30,832 bases of DNA from JAYTQQ01 sp043746635 (GTDB taxonomy: Bacteria; Bdellovibrionota; Bdellovibrionia; Bdellovibrionales; JAMPXM01): NCBI GenBank assembly GCA_043746635.1, contig JAYTQQ010000047.1, forward strand, positions 1 through 30,832, written 5' to 3'. Below the pieces are notes generated by a model that saw only the letters and a list, made by a program, of their open reading frames with translations, did not search any database and was not told the origin of the DNA. The position numbers and the translations under genes were made by a program. Positions 1 to 7,111 of this stretch are shown one piece after another (within the stretch, counting starts at the first letter, position 1; every line of letters starts with the position of its first letter).

Positions 1-571
1 CGATTCGGTTTTAGATCTCGTTCTCAGTGATCTCTTGATGAAAAATTTTCCCCAAGACCAAGAGGGAGCACTTTCTAAAAAACGCGCGAGCCTCGTAAAT
101 GAAGTAGCCCTTGCTCAAGTTGCGAAAGAGTTTAAGCTCGATGAATTTTTACGTCTTGGCAAGGGTGAAAGATTATCAGATGGCCTAAAGAAGCCACGTA
201 TTTTGGCTTGTAGTTTAGAAGCCGTACTCGGGGCCATTTACGTCGATGGTGGTTATGATAAATCTTTTTCTGTGATTGAGCAGATCTTTGTTCCCAAATT
301 TTCTAAAATTGCATCACTGCCAGACTTTGCTTCAGATTTTAAAACGAGACTTCAGGAACGCACCCAAGAACTTTATAAATCTGTTCCGAAATATGTAACT
401 GACAGTCAGCATGGCCCGGATCATGACAAATATTTTGAAGTGACGGTTCATTTAGGTGACGAAATTATTGCCAGAGGCAGCGGTAAAAATAAAAAATCAG
501 CTGAGCAAAACGCTGCTCAAAATGCTCTTCTCGTTATCGAGAGAAAAATATCAGGAGATAAAAATGAGTGA
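1..571 (+). CDS. rnc: Ribonuclease III, 5' end outside window
   Basis: RNase III cleaves double-stranded RNA in rRNA and mRNA maturation. The frame is open from base 2, and its first residues DSVLDLVLSDLL match the middle of the family signature that normally reads FLGDSVL, so the true start lies upstream and the TTG/ATG at 35-40 is internal. The catalytic domain continues through EGALSKKRASLVNE and LRLGKGE. A double-stranded RNA-binding domain follows, with the late motif GSGKNKKSAEQNAAQNAL. Odd point: the motif usually written ILAD..EA reads ILACSLEA. The Cys codon at 209-211 replaces the Asp equivalent to E. coli Asp114, a metal ligand, while the Glu matching Glu117 (218-220) is kept. The gene overlaps era by 8 bases, a common rnc-era pairing. 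Identity is secure; activity with the Cys is uncertain. Confidence 0.95.
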   Translation, partial: DSVLDLVLSDLLMKNFPQDQEGALSKKRASLVNEVALAQVAKEFKLDEFLRLGKGERLSDGLKKPRILACSLEAVLGAIYVDGGYDKSFSVIEQIFVPKFSKIASLPDFASDFKTRLQERTQELYKSVPKYVTDSQHGPDHDKYFEVTVHLGDEIIARGSGKNKKSAEQNAAQNALLVIERKISGDKNE

Positions 572-1451
572 AATTCGCGCCGGATTTATTGCCATCGTCG
601 GAGAACCTAATGCTGGCAAAAGCACGCTTCTTAATTTACTTCTCGAAAGTAAAGTCGCGATCGTCACCCCGAAGCCGCAAACGACTCGTCAACGCATTAC
701 CGGCATTTTAAATACTCCTACGGCACAACTTGTTTTCGTTGATAGTCCTGGAGTTTTAACGAGCGATACGGGAGTCAACGCATTCTTAAAAGAAGAGTAC
801 CAGGATGTCATTCGCAATGCTGATGCCCTCATCGTATTGTTAGGTGCTGAACAAAAGCTTGAAAAGTTAGAAGAACTATTAAAAATAGGCCAAGCTTCCC
901 AAAAGCCTTGGCAGGCTTTCGTGAGCAAATACGATCTCAATAAGCATGATCCGATCTCTTGGATGAAACTCCTTCAGAATTACAAGCAAGAGTTCATCAC
1001 GATTTCTTCGCGCATGAACGGTCCAGAGACGAGACGAACGGTTCTCGATACTATGACGCCGCTGTTGCCGCTTTGCCCAAGCAGACTCTATCCTGAAGAG
1101 CTTTACACTACCCAGTCGGTTCGTGAGATGTGCGCCGAAATTATTCGCGAGAAGTGTTTTGAGAACTTGCATCAAGAAATTCCTTACGGTTTGGCTATTA
1201 AAATTGAGAAATACGACGAAGAAAAAACGCATAGCATCGCCGCTAATATCGTTGTCGAGAGAGATTCACACAAAGGGATCGTGATCGGCAAAGGCGGATC
1301 GATGCTTAAAAAAATCGGCACTGAAAGCCGTCTTGAAATTCAAACTTTAGTCGGCGCAAAAGTATTTCTAGAACTCCACGTGAGCGTAAAAGAAAATTGG
1401 ACTTATAATAAACAGTTAATGCGAGAGTTGGGTTATGTCATCAAAGAATAA
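564..1451 (+). CDS. era: GTPase Era, 30S ribosomal subunit assembly
   Basis: Era binds the 3' end of 16S rRNA and helps 30S assembly. The start is the ATG at 564, inside the rnc stop region and preceded by an AGGAG site at 553-557; an in-frame codon at 456 lies within rnc and has no such site. The product is 295 residues, usual for Era. The P-loop GEPNAGKST spans residues 13-21, switch II reads DSPG, and the C-terminal KH domain carries GKGGSMLKKIG. Odd points: the G4 base-recognition motif, normally NKxD, is SKYD (residues 121-124, bases 924-935), and the G5 region reads ISSRMNG instead of the usual SA-containing form. Guanine specificity or affinity may therefore be altered. Gene order, P-loop and KH domain make the name safe. 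Confidence 0.95.
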   Translation: MSEIRAGFIAIVGEPNAGKSTLLNLLLESKVAIVTPKPQTTRQRITGILNTPTAQLVFVDSPGVLTSDTGVNAFLKEEYQDVIRNADALIVLLGAEQKLEKLEELLKIGQASQKPWQAFVSKYDLNKHDPISWMKLLQNYKQEFITISSRMNGPETRRTVLDTMTPLLPLCPSRLYPEELYTTQSVREMCAEIIREKCFENLHQEIPYGLAIKIEKYDEEKTHSIAANIVVERDSHKGIVIGKGGSMLKKIGTESRLEIQTLVGAKVFLELHVSVKENWTYNKQLMRELGYVIKE

Positions 1452-2802
1452 ACATTCAGAACTAACATCTGAATATACAGGGTCTCACCGTAAGCAGACA
1501 CGCGTTGCAATTATCGGTCGGCCTAATGTTGGCAAGTCGACTTTGTTTAATTTCTTAACCGAAACTAGAAAAGCTGTAGTCAAAGATCAACCGGGCGTCA
1601 CTCGCGATATTCTCATTCAGCCGGCAGAGATCTGGGGCAACGAATACGAAGTAATCGATACTGGTGGGCTTACCGAAGCCAGCGATCTCATTTCTGTTCT
1701 CGTTCGCGAACAAGTCGTCGAGTTTTTAAAAAGTATAGACTTACTGATTTGCGTAATGGACGGACGTGTGGGTCTCATTCCGGAAGATCGTGACATCGTT
1801 CGCATCGCGATTGAAACGGCGAAGCCATTTTTGATCGTCGTTAACAAAATCGATAGCGTCCAAAACCTCGAAACTGGCAAAGCAGAGTTTTACGAATTTG
1901 GTAAAGACGTCGTTGCGGCTGGCTTTGAAGCACGTCACGGCATGAGTGAAATTCTTGAGTGGATATCCTCTCATATTAAAAAATATACCGCCCTTGAGCG
2001 AGATGCCTTCACCATCGCTATTGTGGGCAAACCAAATGTTGGCAAAAGTTCTCTCGTCAATTGTCTCGTTGGTGAAAAGCGTGTCTTGGTTTCTCAAATG
2101 GCCGGCACGACCGTTGATACGGTCGACGTTGAGCTTGATTACGAAGGCAAACGTTATGTCCTGCTTGATACCGCAGGTTTGAGACGTGCCGCAAATCGCG
2201 TCGACGATATCGAAATTATTTCTGCTTTTAAAAGTAGAGATGCCATTTCTCGTGCGGATCTCGTTTTGCTTGTCGTCGACGGCGTTGAAGGTCCTTCGAA
2301 TCAAGATACAAAAATCTTAGAGCAGATTATCGATGAACACAAGACGGTTCTACTCGTCGCTAACAAAACTGATTTGGGTGAAGAGAAAATGCCTGACTTT
2401 AGAGCTTGGTTTCAAACTCAAAGCGAAAAAGTGTTTCATTACTATACCGATATTCCAACGGTATTCGTGAGCGCTCTTTACGGCCAAGGTATCGGCGACA
2501 TGTTTGAAGCGATCGAAGACCTCAAAGTTAAAATGAATTTCAGGATCAGTACATCGAAACTCAACGACTTTTTTATGTCGGCAATTCGTGGCGCACCATC
2601 ACCAGTATTTGGTACCGAGAATGTGAAGTTTTATTACCTCACGCAGACTCATCAAGTTCCACCTTCGTTTATTGCTTTTGCGAACCATCCAGAGGGGGTG
2701 AGTCCGCAGTACCGAAGGTATTTGTCGAAGAAAATTAAAGAAGAGTACCGCCTTCAAGGTTTACCAATTCGAATCTTCGTGATGAAGAGTCGTAAGCGAT
2801 GA
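1435..2802 (+). CDS. der: GTPase Der (EngA), 50S subunit assembly, two G domains
   Basis: Der is a double GTPase needed for late 50S ribosomal subunit assembly. The 455-residue product has a first G domain with GRPNVGKST (residues 28-36), DTGG and NKID, and a second with GKPNVGKSS near residue 198, DTAG and NKTD. A C-terminal KH-like domain follows, ending in the basic tail IRIFVMKSRKR. All G motifs look intact, unlike neighbouring Era. A polar stretch of about 22 residues precedes the first G domain. The ATG at 1435 lies inside the era 3' end (17-base overlap), so the two are probably translationally coupled. The era-der pairing places two ribosome-assembly GTPases in one transcript with rnc. 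Confidence 0.97.
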   Translation: MSSKNKHSELTSEYTGSHRKQTRVAIIGRPNVGKSTLFNFLTETRKAVVKDQPGVTRDILIQPAEIWGNEYEVIDTGGLTEASDLISVLVREQVVEFLKSIDLLICVMDGRVGLIPEDRDIVRIAIETAKPFLIVVNKIDSVQNLETGKAEFYEFGKDVVAAGFEARHGMSEILEWISSHIKKYTALERDAFTIAIVGKPNVGKSSLVNCLVGEKRVLVSQMAGTTVDTVDVELDYEGKRYVLLDTAGLRRAANRVDDIEIISAFKSRDAISRADLVLLVVDGVEGPSNQDTKILEQIIDEHKTVLLVANKTDLGEEKMPDFRAWFQTQSEKVFHYYTDIPTVFVSALYGQGIGDMFEAIEDLKVKMNFRISTSKLNDFFMSAIRGAPSPVFGTENVKFYYLTQTHQVPPSFIAFANHPEGVSPQYRRYLSKKIKEEYRLQGLPIRIFVMKSRKR

Positions 2803-4196
2803 GCGACAAAAGGGCCAGAAGCCTGTGGGGCACGCGATTTGGATTCTACCTCGCCGCGATCGGCTCTGCCTTTGGTCTCGGAAATTTATGGCGTTTTCCT
2901 TATGTGGTGGTTGCCAACGGGGGCGGCGCATTTGTCCTTCTCTATACTTTGCTCGCATTACTGATTGGTATGGCCATGCTTGTCTGTGAGCTCATGCTTG
3001 GTAAAATCTCTCGCAGAAGTTCACTCGCAGCCGTGCAAGAAGTTTTGACCAATCCTAAGCTCACATCAAGGCCACTCAAAAGAAGTTCTCTCCAGTTCAA
3101 GGCTCTCAGTTGGGTTGCGCGAGTGTCGCTCCTCGCGGCCGTTTTAGTTCTCTCTTACTACGCCGTTATCAGCGGTTGGGTTTTGCACTTTTTGATGCAA
3201 ATGTGCTTTAGCGAGATGCGAGGGCCAACTTTTAGTCCTGAAGCTGCTTTGAATATTCTAAAAGAGAATGGCATGCTGCAGATTCTTCTCACTTCCGCGC
3301 ATCTCATGATCACGATCGTCGTCGTGGTGAAAGGCGTTCAGCAGGGAATTGAAAAATGGGTCGGTAATCTCATGCCGCTTTTCGTGATTTTGCTGGTATT
3401 CTTAATGATCCAATCTCTGTCACTTCCGTCTGCGACGAGTGCCATGAGGTATTTATTTTATCCTGATTTTTCGAAACTGACTGCGAGTTCTTTAATTCAC
3501 GCCATCGGCCACGTTTGTTTTACGCTTTCGATTGGCTTCGGAACCATGATCACTTTTGGAAGTTACCTGACTAACGAAACGCAAATTCCGGTGGCGGGTT
3601 TTCGCGTGAGTCTTCTCGATACTTTGATTTCGCTCTTCGCGGGTCTTCTGATTTTTCCGATTTTGATTGGCTCAAACCTTGATGTCGCAGGACCTGAAGT
3701 TCTATTTCAGACATTGCCGAAACTTTTTGTGGGTCTTCGCGGTGGTCTGCCATTCGGGATTCTATTTTTTCTCTGTCTTTACCTTGCGGCTATCGCGGCG
3801 AGCATTGGTCTGCTTGAAAGTGTCGTCGCAAATTTACTCGACAAAAGAATTTTTAAATCAAGGATCAGGGCAACCTGGACGGCGGGTGGTTTCGCTCTCG
3901 GTGTCGCCATCGTGCCGGCACTTTCGAGTTCATTTTTAAGCGGAATTCAGTATCGTGGTCACGGTGTCTTGCAAATTCTCGATGAGATTTTAATCAATAT
4001 TATTCTGCCTTTGATCGCTCTCGGGCTCTGTTATATCTTTTCGCACTACCTCAAAGACGAAGTGAAAAAATCAGAATTCATTAATGATGAATCCCCGACA
4101 ACTTTAAAACTATTCAGTCACTGGATTTTTATTATCAAATGGGTCGTTCCGACAACGATCATCACGGCTCTTTTGCTCGCAGCGATCTGGGGCTAA
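2799..4196 (+). CDS. Sodium-dependent transporter, neurotransmitter:sodium symporter (SNF) family
   Basis: This inner-membrane protein is likely to import an amino acid or similar small solute with Na+, by a LeuT-type fold. The first helix region shows the family hallmark, GSAFGLGNLWRFPYVV followed by GGGAFV, which contains unwound-helix residues that bind sodium and substrate. I count about 11 hydrophobic segments over 465 residues, like the 11-helix bacterial members rather than the 12-helix ones. A second conserved stretch, TLSIGFGTMITFGSYL, corresponds to helix 6. The ATG overlaps the der stop by 4 bases (ATGA), so it is the last gene of the rnc-era-der run. Its stop overlaps the convergent gene at 4193. 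The substrate cannot be told from the sequence. Confidence 0.9.
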   Translation: MSDKRARSLWGTRFGFYLAAIGSAFGLGNLWRFPYVVVANGGGAFVLLYTLLALLIGMAMLVCELMLGKISRRSSLAAVQEVLTNPKLTSRPLKRSSLQFKALSWVARVSLLAAVLVLSYYAVISGWVLHFLMQMCFSEMRGPTFSPEAALNILKENGMLQILLTSAHLMITIVVVVKGVQQGIEKWVGNLMPLFVILLVFLMIQSLSLPSATSAMRYLFYPDFSKLTASSLIHAIGHVCFTLSIGFGTMITFGSYLTNETQIPVAGFRVSLLDTLISLFAGLLIFPILIGSNLDVAGPEVLFQTLPKLFVGLRGGLPFGILFFLCLYLAAIAASIGLLESVVANLLDKRIFKSRIRATWTAGGFALGVAIVPALSSSFLSGIQYRGHGVLQILDEILINIILPLIALGLCYIFSHYLKDEVKKSEFINDESPTTLKLFSHWIFIIKWVVPTTIITALLLAAIWG

Positions 4197-5353
4197 AATA
4201 ACGAACTACATTTATTTCGGCGTGATTTCGGCTTTTCTTGGTCAACGACCTGGTTGATCGAAATTTCCCAGAGTTGAAATCTCAGAAAACTTAATTTCAT
4301 CTGGTCTGCTTGCTTGACGAGTTCGACAAGTTTCAAATCAGAAGTTGAATTCAGCAAACTCTCTGGAGCAAAAATAAAATCGGTTAAGACTTGAAGATCT
4401 GAGCCATAATGATCTTGCATGTAGGCGAGTGGCCTGAAGGCTAAGTACTGTGCCATTGATTTGGCTTGGGAGATAATGAGTCGCGATTGTTCAGTCATCG
4501 ATGGAGCCAATGCTTTGATTAAGTTTTTAAATTCATACGGACTCATATATTGAGCGAGCTTCCAGCAATTGCTAATGTCGAGAACGGTGATCGGCAAATT
4601 TTGTCGTATGAGTTCGCGGTTTAAAAGATTTAAAAAGCTCGTGTCTGAGAAATTTGCGGTTTCAACTTGGATGCGACCCGTTTTTGCCATCAGCGAGATT
4701 TTTTTATAGGCATCTTTATTGAACATATATTGCGTTTCCGCAAAGGGAAATGCCATTACGTATTCGTTCGTGCGCTTTTTTGGATTGAAACGCGAGAAAC
4801 CATATTCTCTTTCTTTGAAATTGTAGAAGCGATTCCAATTTGAGATGTCATGCTGGTTACGAGACTTTGTTGTGGAGTTCTGAATCCACCAAGAAAGTTT
4901 CGCCTCTTCAAAGAGCTCAGAGTCTTTGTCACCATGAGATTCTAAAATGTTTCTAACCTGAATCCATCCCGCAGGGGTCGGATTTAAACGAAACTCGCGA
5001 AAGAATTTCTGGCTTGGAGAAGCCTTAAGAAGCGCAATATTTATTTTATTAAATAAGATCACCATTGGATCAGCGTCGACGATTAAGAGATGCGAAATTT
5101 CTGGAGTCGAAGAAGCTACCGTAAACGCACGCTCGGTCCCCACCGTGATGTAGACTCCTTCGGGGGCTCCTTGAATGAGTGGGACCGCGAACTGGGGGCC
5201 ATATTCATTGGGTGAGAAAAAGCTTTGCTTCCAAGGTGTCGTATTATTTGACAGTGACCATCTCGAAAGGTTCAAGAAATCAGCTTTCGCATGGAACGAA
5301 AAAGCGAAGAGGCAAAGAATGGTGAGGAGAAAAGTGCGCATGCTTGTTCTCAT
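4193..5353 (-). CDS. Exported protein, possibly LIC_10091-like (methyltransferase-like fold)
   Basis: The function is not established. The chosen start at 5353 gives a clear signal peptide (MRTSMRTFLLTILCLFAFSF, then HAKA before ADF), so the product is probably periplasmic or outer-membrane attached; the ATG at 5341 would also serve, and the 34 codons further upstream look like read-through. The mature part contains YITVGTERAFTVAS followed by LLIVDADPMVILFNKINIAL. This looks like a glycine-containing loop after a beta strand, with an acidic residue ending the next strand, as in SAM-dependent methyltransferase folds. A later stretch (PITVLDISNCW) fits another strand of such a fold. I recall similar wording in the family named after Leptospira LIC_10091, but cannot confirm it. 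The tail KSRRNKCSSLF is basic. The stop overlaps the transporter stop by 4 bases, and the 5' end diverges from 5468. Confidence 0.6.
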   Translation of the reverse strand: MRTSMRTFLLTILCLFAFSFHAKADFLNLSRWSLSNNTTPWKQSFFSPNEYGPQFAVPLIQGAPEGVYITVGTERAFTVASSTPEISHLLIVDADPMVILFNKINIALLKASPSQKFFREFRLNPTPAGWIQVRNILESHGDKDSELFEEAKLSWWIQNSTTKSRNQHDISNWNRFYNFKEREYGFSRFNPKKRTNEYVMAFPFAETQYMFNKDAYKKISLMAKTGRIQVETANFSDTSFLNLLNRELIRQNLPITVLDISNCWKLAQYMSPYEFKNLIKALAPSMTEQSRLIISQAKSMAQYLAFRPLAYMQDHYGSDLQVLTDFIFAPESLLNSTSDLKLVELVKQADQMKLSFLRFQLWEISINQVVDQEKPKSRRNKCSSLF

Positions 5354-5467
5354 CGCAATAAAGATGCCATTTTCTAGTCTGAAGTATTTGAAATGGCTGA
5401 GTTTTCTTTGGGTTTTTACCTCAATTGTGTCACACTGATGGTCGAAGAAAGTCACCCGGAGGAAATT

Positions 5468-5962
5468 ATGTTGAGACTCTCATTGTTGAGAAGTTTGGTC
5501 ATTTTACTTTTGTCGTCGACAAGTTATGCGGCAGTCGAGAAAAATCCAAACGATACGATCATCGCGCAAATTGCGAAAACATACAATTCGGCGAAGACGA
5601 TCGGTGACCTCGAAAATCTCATCGAACCCGCACTCAAAAAAGCAGAATTTGTATCGATCCTTGCTCGTATTCAAAAAGAACATGTCTCAATGCTCACACA
5701 AATTTCTCAGGCGACCGCTCGTGCGAATCAACTCTACATCGGCCCGAGTACCCTCATTCTCGGCAAAAAGGGTTTTACTCTCAACGGAGTGAAGCTACGT
5801 AAGCGCTCAATGGATCGATTATTCAGCGACTGTATCGCTGATCCACACATGACATTGTTCGATTGGTTCATCAATACAGCTGAAGCCGCCGGATCGAAGC
5901 TCGAGAAAATCCCTGGCGCGCTCGCAGCGATCATCGCGGTCAAGGGAATCTACAAACAGTAG
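5468..5962 (+). CDS. Small exported protein of unknown function
   Basis: I do not recognise this 164-residue protein. The start is the ATG at 5468, preceded by a strong GGAGG site at 5458-5462; an open frame reaching back to 5393 has no such site. The N-terminus, MLRLSLLRSLVILLLSSTSY then AAVEK, is a signal peptide. The mature part is mostly helix-forming (IIAQIAKTYNSAKTIGDLEN, then a helical segment about HVSMLTQISQATARANQLYI). It contains a single Cys (DCIADPHMTLFDW) and ends in an Ala/Ile-rich stretch, LAAIIAVKGIYKQ. The gene is monocistronic: it diverges from 5353 and has its own hairpin terminator at 5992-6017. A periplasmic structural or accessory role is possible but speculative. Confidence 0.75.
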   Translation: MLRLSLLRSLVILLLSSTSYAAVEKNPNDTIIAQIAKTYNSAKTIGDLENLIEPALKKAEFVSILARIQKEHVSMLTQISQATARANQLYIGPSTLILGKKGFTLNGVKLRKRSMDRLFSDCIADPHMTLFDWFINTAEAAGSKLEKIPGALAAIIAVKGIYKQ

Positions 5963-5991
5963 GATGTATTAGTTTATCCACTCAGTGCTTG

Positions 5992-6017
5992 TGACGGTCT
6001 ATACACCGTTATTTTTT
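5992..6017 (+). terminator. Rho-independent terminator after the small exported gene
   Basis: TGACGGT at 5992-5998 pairs with ACCGTTA at 6005-6011 (seven pairs, one G-T wobble) around a six-base loop, followed by six T residues at 6012-6017. It lies 30 bases beyond the stop at 5962 and reads on the plus strand only. No T-run exists on the other side for the converging minus-strand gene. Confidence 0.75.
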
Positions 6018-6067
6018 GTATGGAGAGGTGAGAAGGTCAGAGTCTGGCGATAGCCACAGCTCCCGCA

Positions 6068-6892
6068 CTAAAAATTCACCCCGAGAATCGCTGTCAAGGT
6101 ATAAGAATTTCCTGTGGGTTTGATGCCCGTTGAATTGCCGTTTGACTGCAAGATCGCGTTACCCGAATCCGGAAAGCTTAAGTATTGAAACATGCCTTGC
6201 GCGCCTAAATACATTTTGTTTCGCATAATCGGGATTTCGATTCCGAGGCCTAAGTTGCCCGCCAGTGCCGAATCTTTTGCGATGTTGCTCGTATCTGTCG
6301 AAACCGTGACGGTACGAAAAATTTCTGAAAGGCCAAAGATCGCGTAGGGATTCAAATCAGCCAAGCCACGGGTCACGTTTTGCGTGTTGAAGTAATACTT
6401 TAAGTTAAACGAGACATCGCTCAGGCTAATATTGCCGGTGATGAGCTGAGATGGACCTTGAATATTGAGTGCGTAGTCGCCCGTGAAATATCCGATTTGG
6501 AGCGCAAATCTTAGATCGAAAAAGTAGCAAAGGTACAACCCAAAACTCGCGTTGGGCGTGTAGATGCTGTTGAGAGTGCCTGTAAAGCCACGGTAACCAC
6601 CAACGAAGCCGACCGTGATGAGGCGACCGTTTCTAAAGAAGTTTTCGTCCTCTTCTTCTTCTTCGGTTTGCTCAAAGTCAGAGTAATCTGCAAAGGGATC
6701 GTAAGCGTCATCGTCATTGGATTGGGCGAGAAGGATGCCTCCGGCAGGAAATTTGAGTTGCTCAGGATTCGACGACGAATTATCGGCCAAAAGGCGTGGC
6801 TCTCGAAGTAAGTTTTGGGCACGAGATTTATTGCCGATCAAAAGCAAAAAACTAAACACAAAGGATGCCATGATCTTCGAAAGTTTGGGCAA
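6068..6892 (-). CDS. Outer-membrane beta-barrel protein with acidic N-terminal linker
   Basis: This is a 274-residue product with a signal peptide (MASFVFSFLLLIGNKSRAQ after a short basic start). A linker follows, with a highly acidic run around residues 59-86 (DDDAYDPFADYSDF, then EQTEEEEEDEN). From about residue 90 to the end there is a string of alternating amphipathic strands, closing with YTLTAILGVNF. The aromatic C-terminal residue is typical of barrels inserted by the BAM complex. Strands such as FGLYLCYFFDLRFALQIGYF, plus a Gly-rich turn pattern, suggest eight or so strands, similar to the 'outer membrane beta-barrel' family common in myxobacteria and Bdellovibrio relatives. The start is the TTG at 6890-6892, six bases from a GGAGG site. 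No function is evident beyond envelope structure or adhesion. Confidence 0.8.
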   Translation of the reverse strand: MPKLSKIMASFVFSFLLLIGNKSRAQNLLREPRLLADNSSSNPEQLKFPAGGILLAQSNDDDAYDPFADYSDFEQTEEEEEDENFFRNGRLITVGFVGGYRGFTGTLNSIYTPNASFGLYLCYFFDLRFALQIGYFTGDYALNIQGPSQLITGNISLSDVSFNLKYYFNTQNVTRGLADLNPYAIFGLSEIFRTVTVSTDTSNIAKDSALAGNLGLGIEIPIMRNKMYLGAQGMFQYLSFPDSGNAILQSNGNSTGIKPTGNSYTLTAILGVNF

Positions 6893-6898
6893 AATAAT

Positions 6899-6903
6899 CC
6901 TCC
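6899..6903 (-). promoter_or_regulatory. Ribosome-binding site deciding the TTG start of the barrel gene
   Basis: The minus strand reads GGAGG here, six bases before the TTG at 6892. The first in-frame ATG lies seven codons further on and is too far from this site, so TTG is the likely start. Confidence 0.7.
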
Positions 6904-6982
6904 AGAATCGACCAGAAATAGAAACGTCTCAAATTGAAACATATGTCTCTGCACTAGCTCATAAGATGTTAAGAGCAAGGTC

Positions 6983-7025
6983 AAGGCCATTTCATCTTCT
7001 CGGTTGTAGATGAGGGCCTTTTTTT
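6983..7025 (+). terminator. Orphan plus-strand terminator or attenuator in the purM leader
   Basis: AAGGCC at 6983-6988 pairs with GGCCTT at 7015-7020. An inner stem, CATCT (6993-6997) with AGATG (7008-7012), closes a 10-base loop, and a run of seven T ends at 7025. No plus-strand gene lies between 5962 and here, so the hairpin cannot be ending a normal CDS. It could stop a short RNA started in the 6893-6980 region, or act as a regulated attenuator 87 bases before purM. A weak 15-codon reading frame (ATG 6966, stop 7011-7013, five Arg codons) runs into the hairpin, but its ribosome-binding site is poor. Confidence 0.65.
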
Positions 7026-7111
7026 ATGTTTAGATTCTATCCAAATGCAGAAAAAGACTTCAAAAGTCGAGGATTGCGAGGTAGCGTGTGGCATCTTTTG
7101 AGGGAGAACGC

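Noticed and set aside
879..1232. 117-codon minus-strand frame inside era
   Set aside because: Antisense to a conserved gene; no start signal or recognisable motif.
1741..2304. 187-codon open frame on the minus strand inside der
   Set aside because: It lies fully opposite an intact, highly conserved GTPase, has no ribosome-binding site, and its translation looks like a shadow.
6028..6045. TGGC-GATA-GCCA hairpin near the end of the barrel gene
   Set aside because: Four pairs only and no T-run; too weak for a terminator on either strand.
7088..7111. GTG start for purM eight codons upstream
   Set aside because: The GAGGGAG site lies between it and the ATG at 7112, and PurM proteins begin near that ATG.
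6893..7111. Purine or PRPP riboswitch before purM
   Set aside because: No conserved aptamer core could be found, only the terminator-like hairpin.
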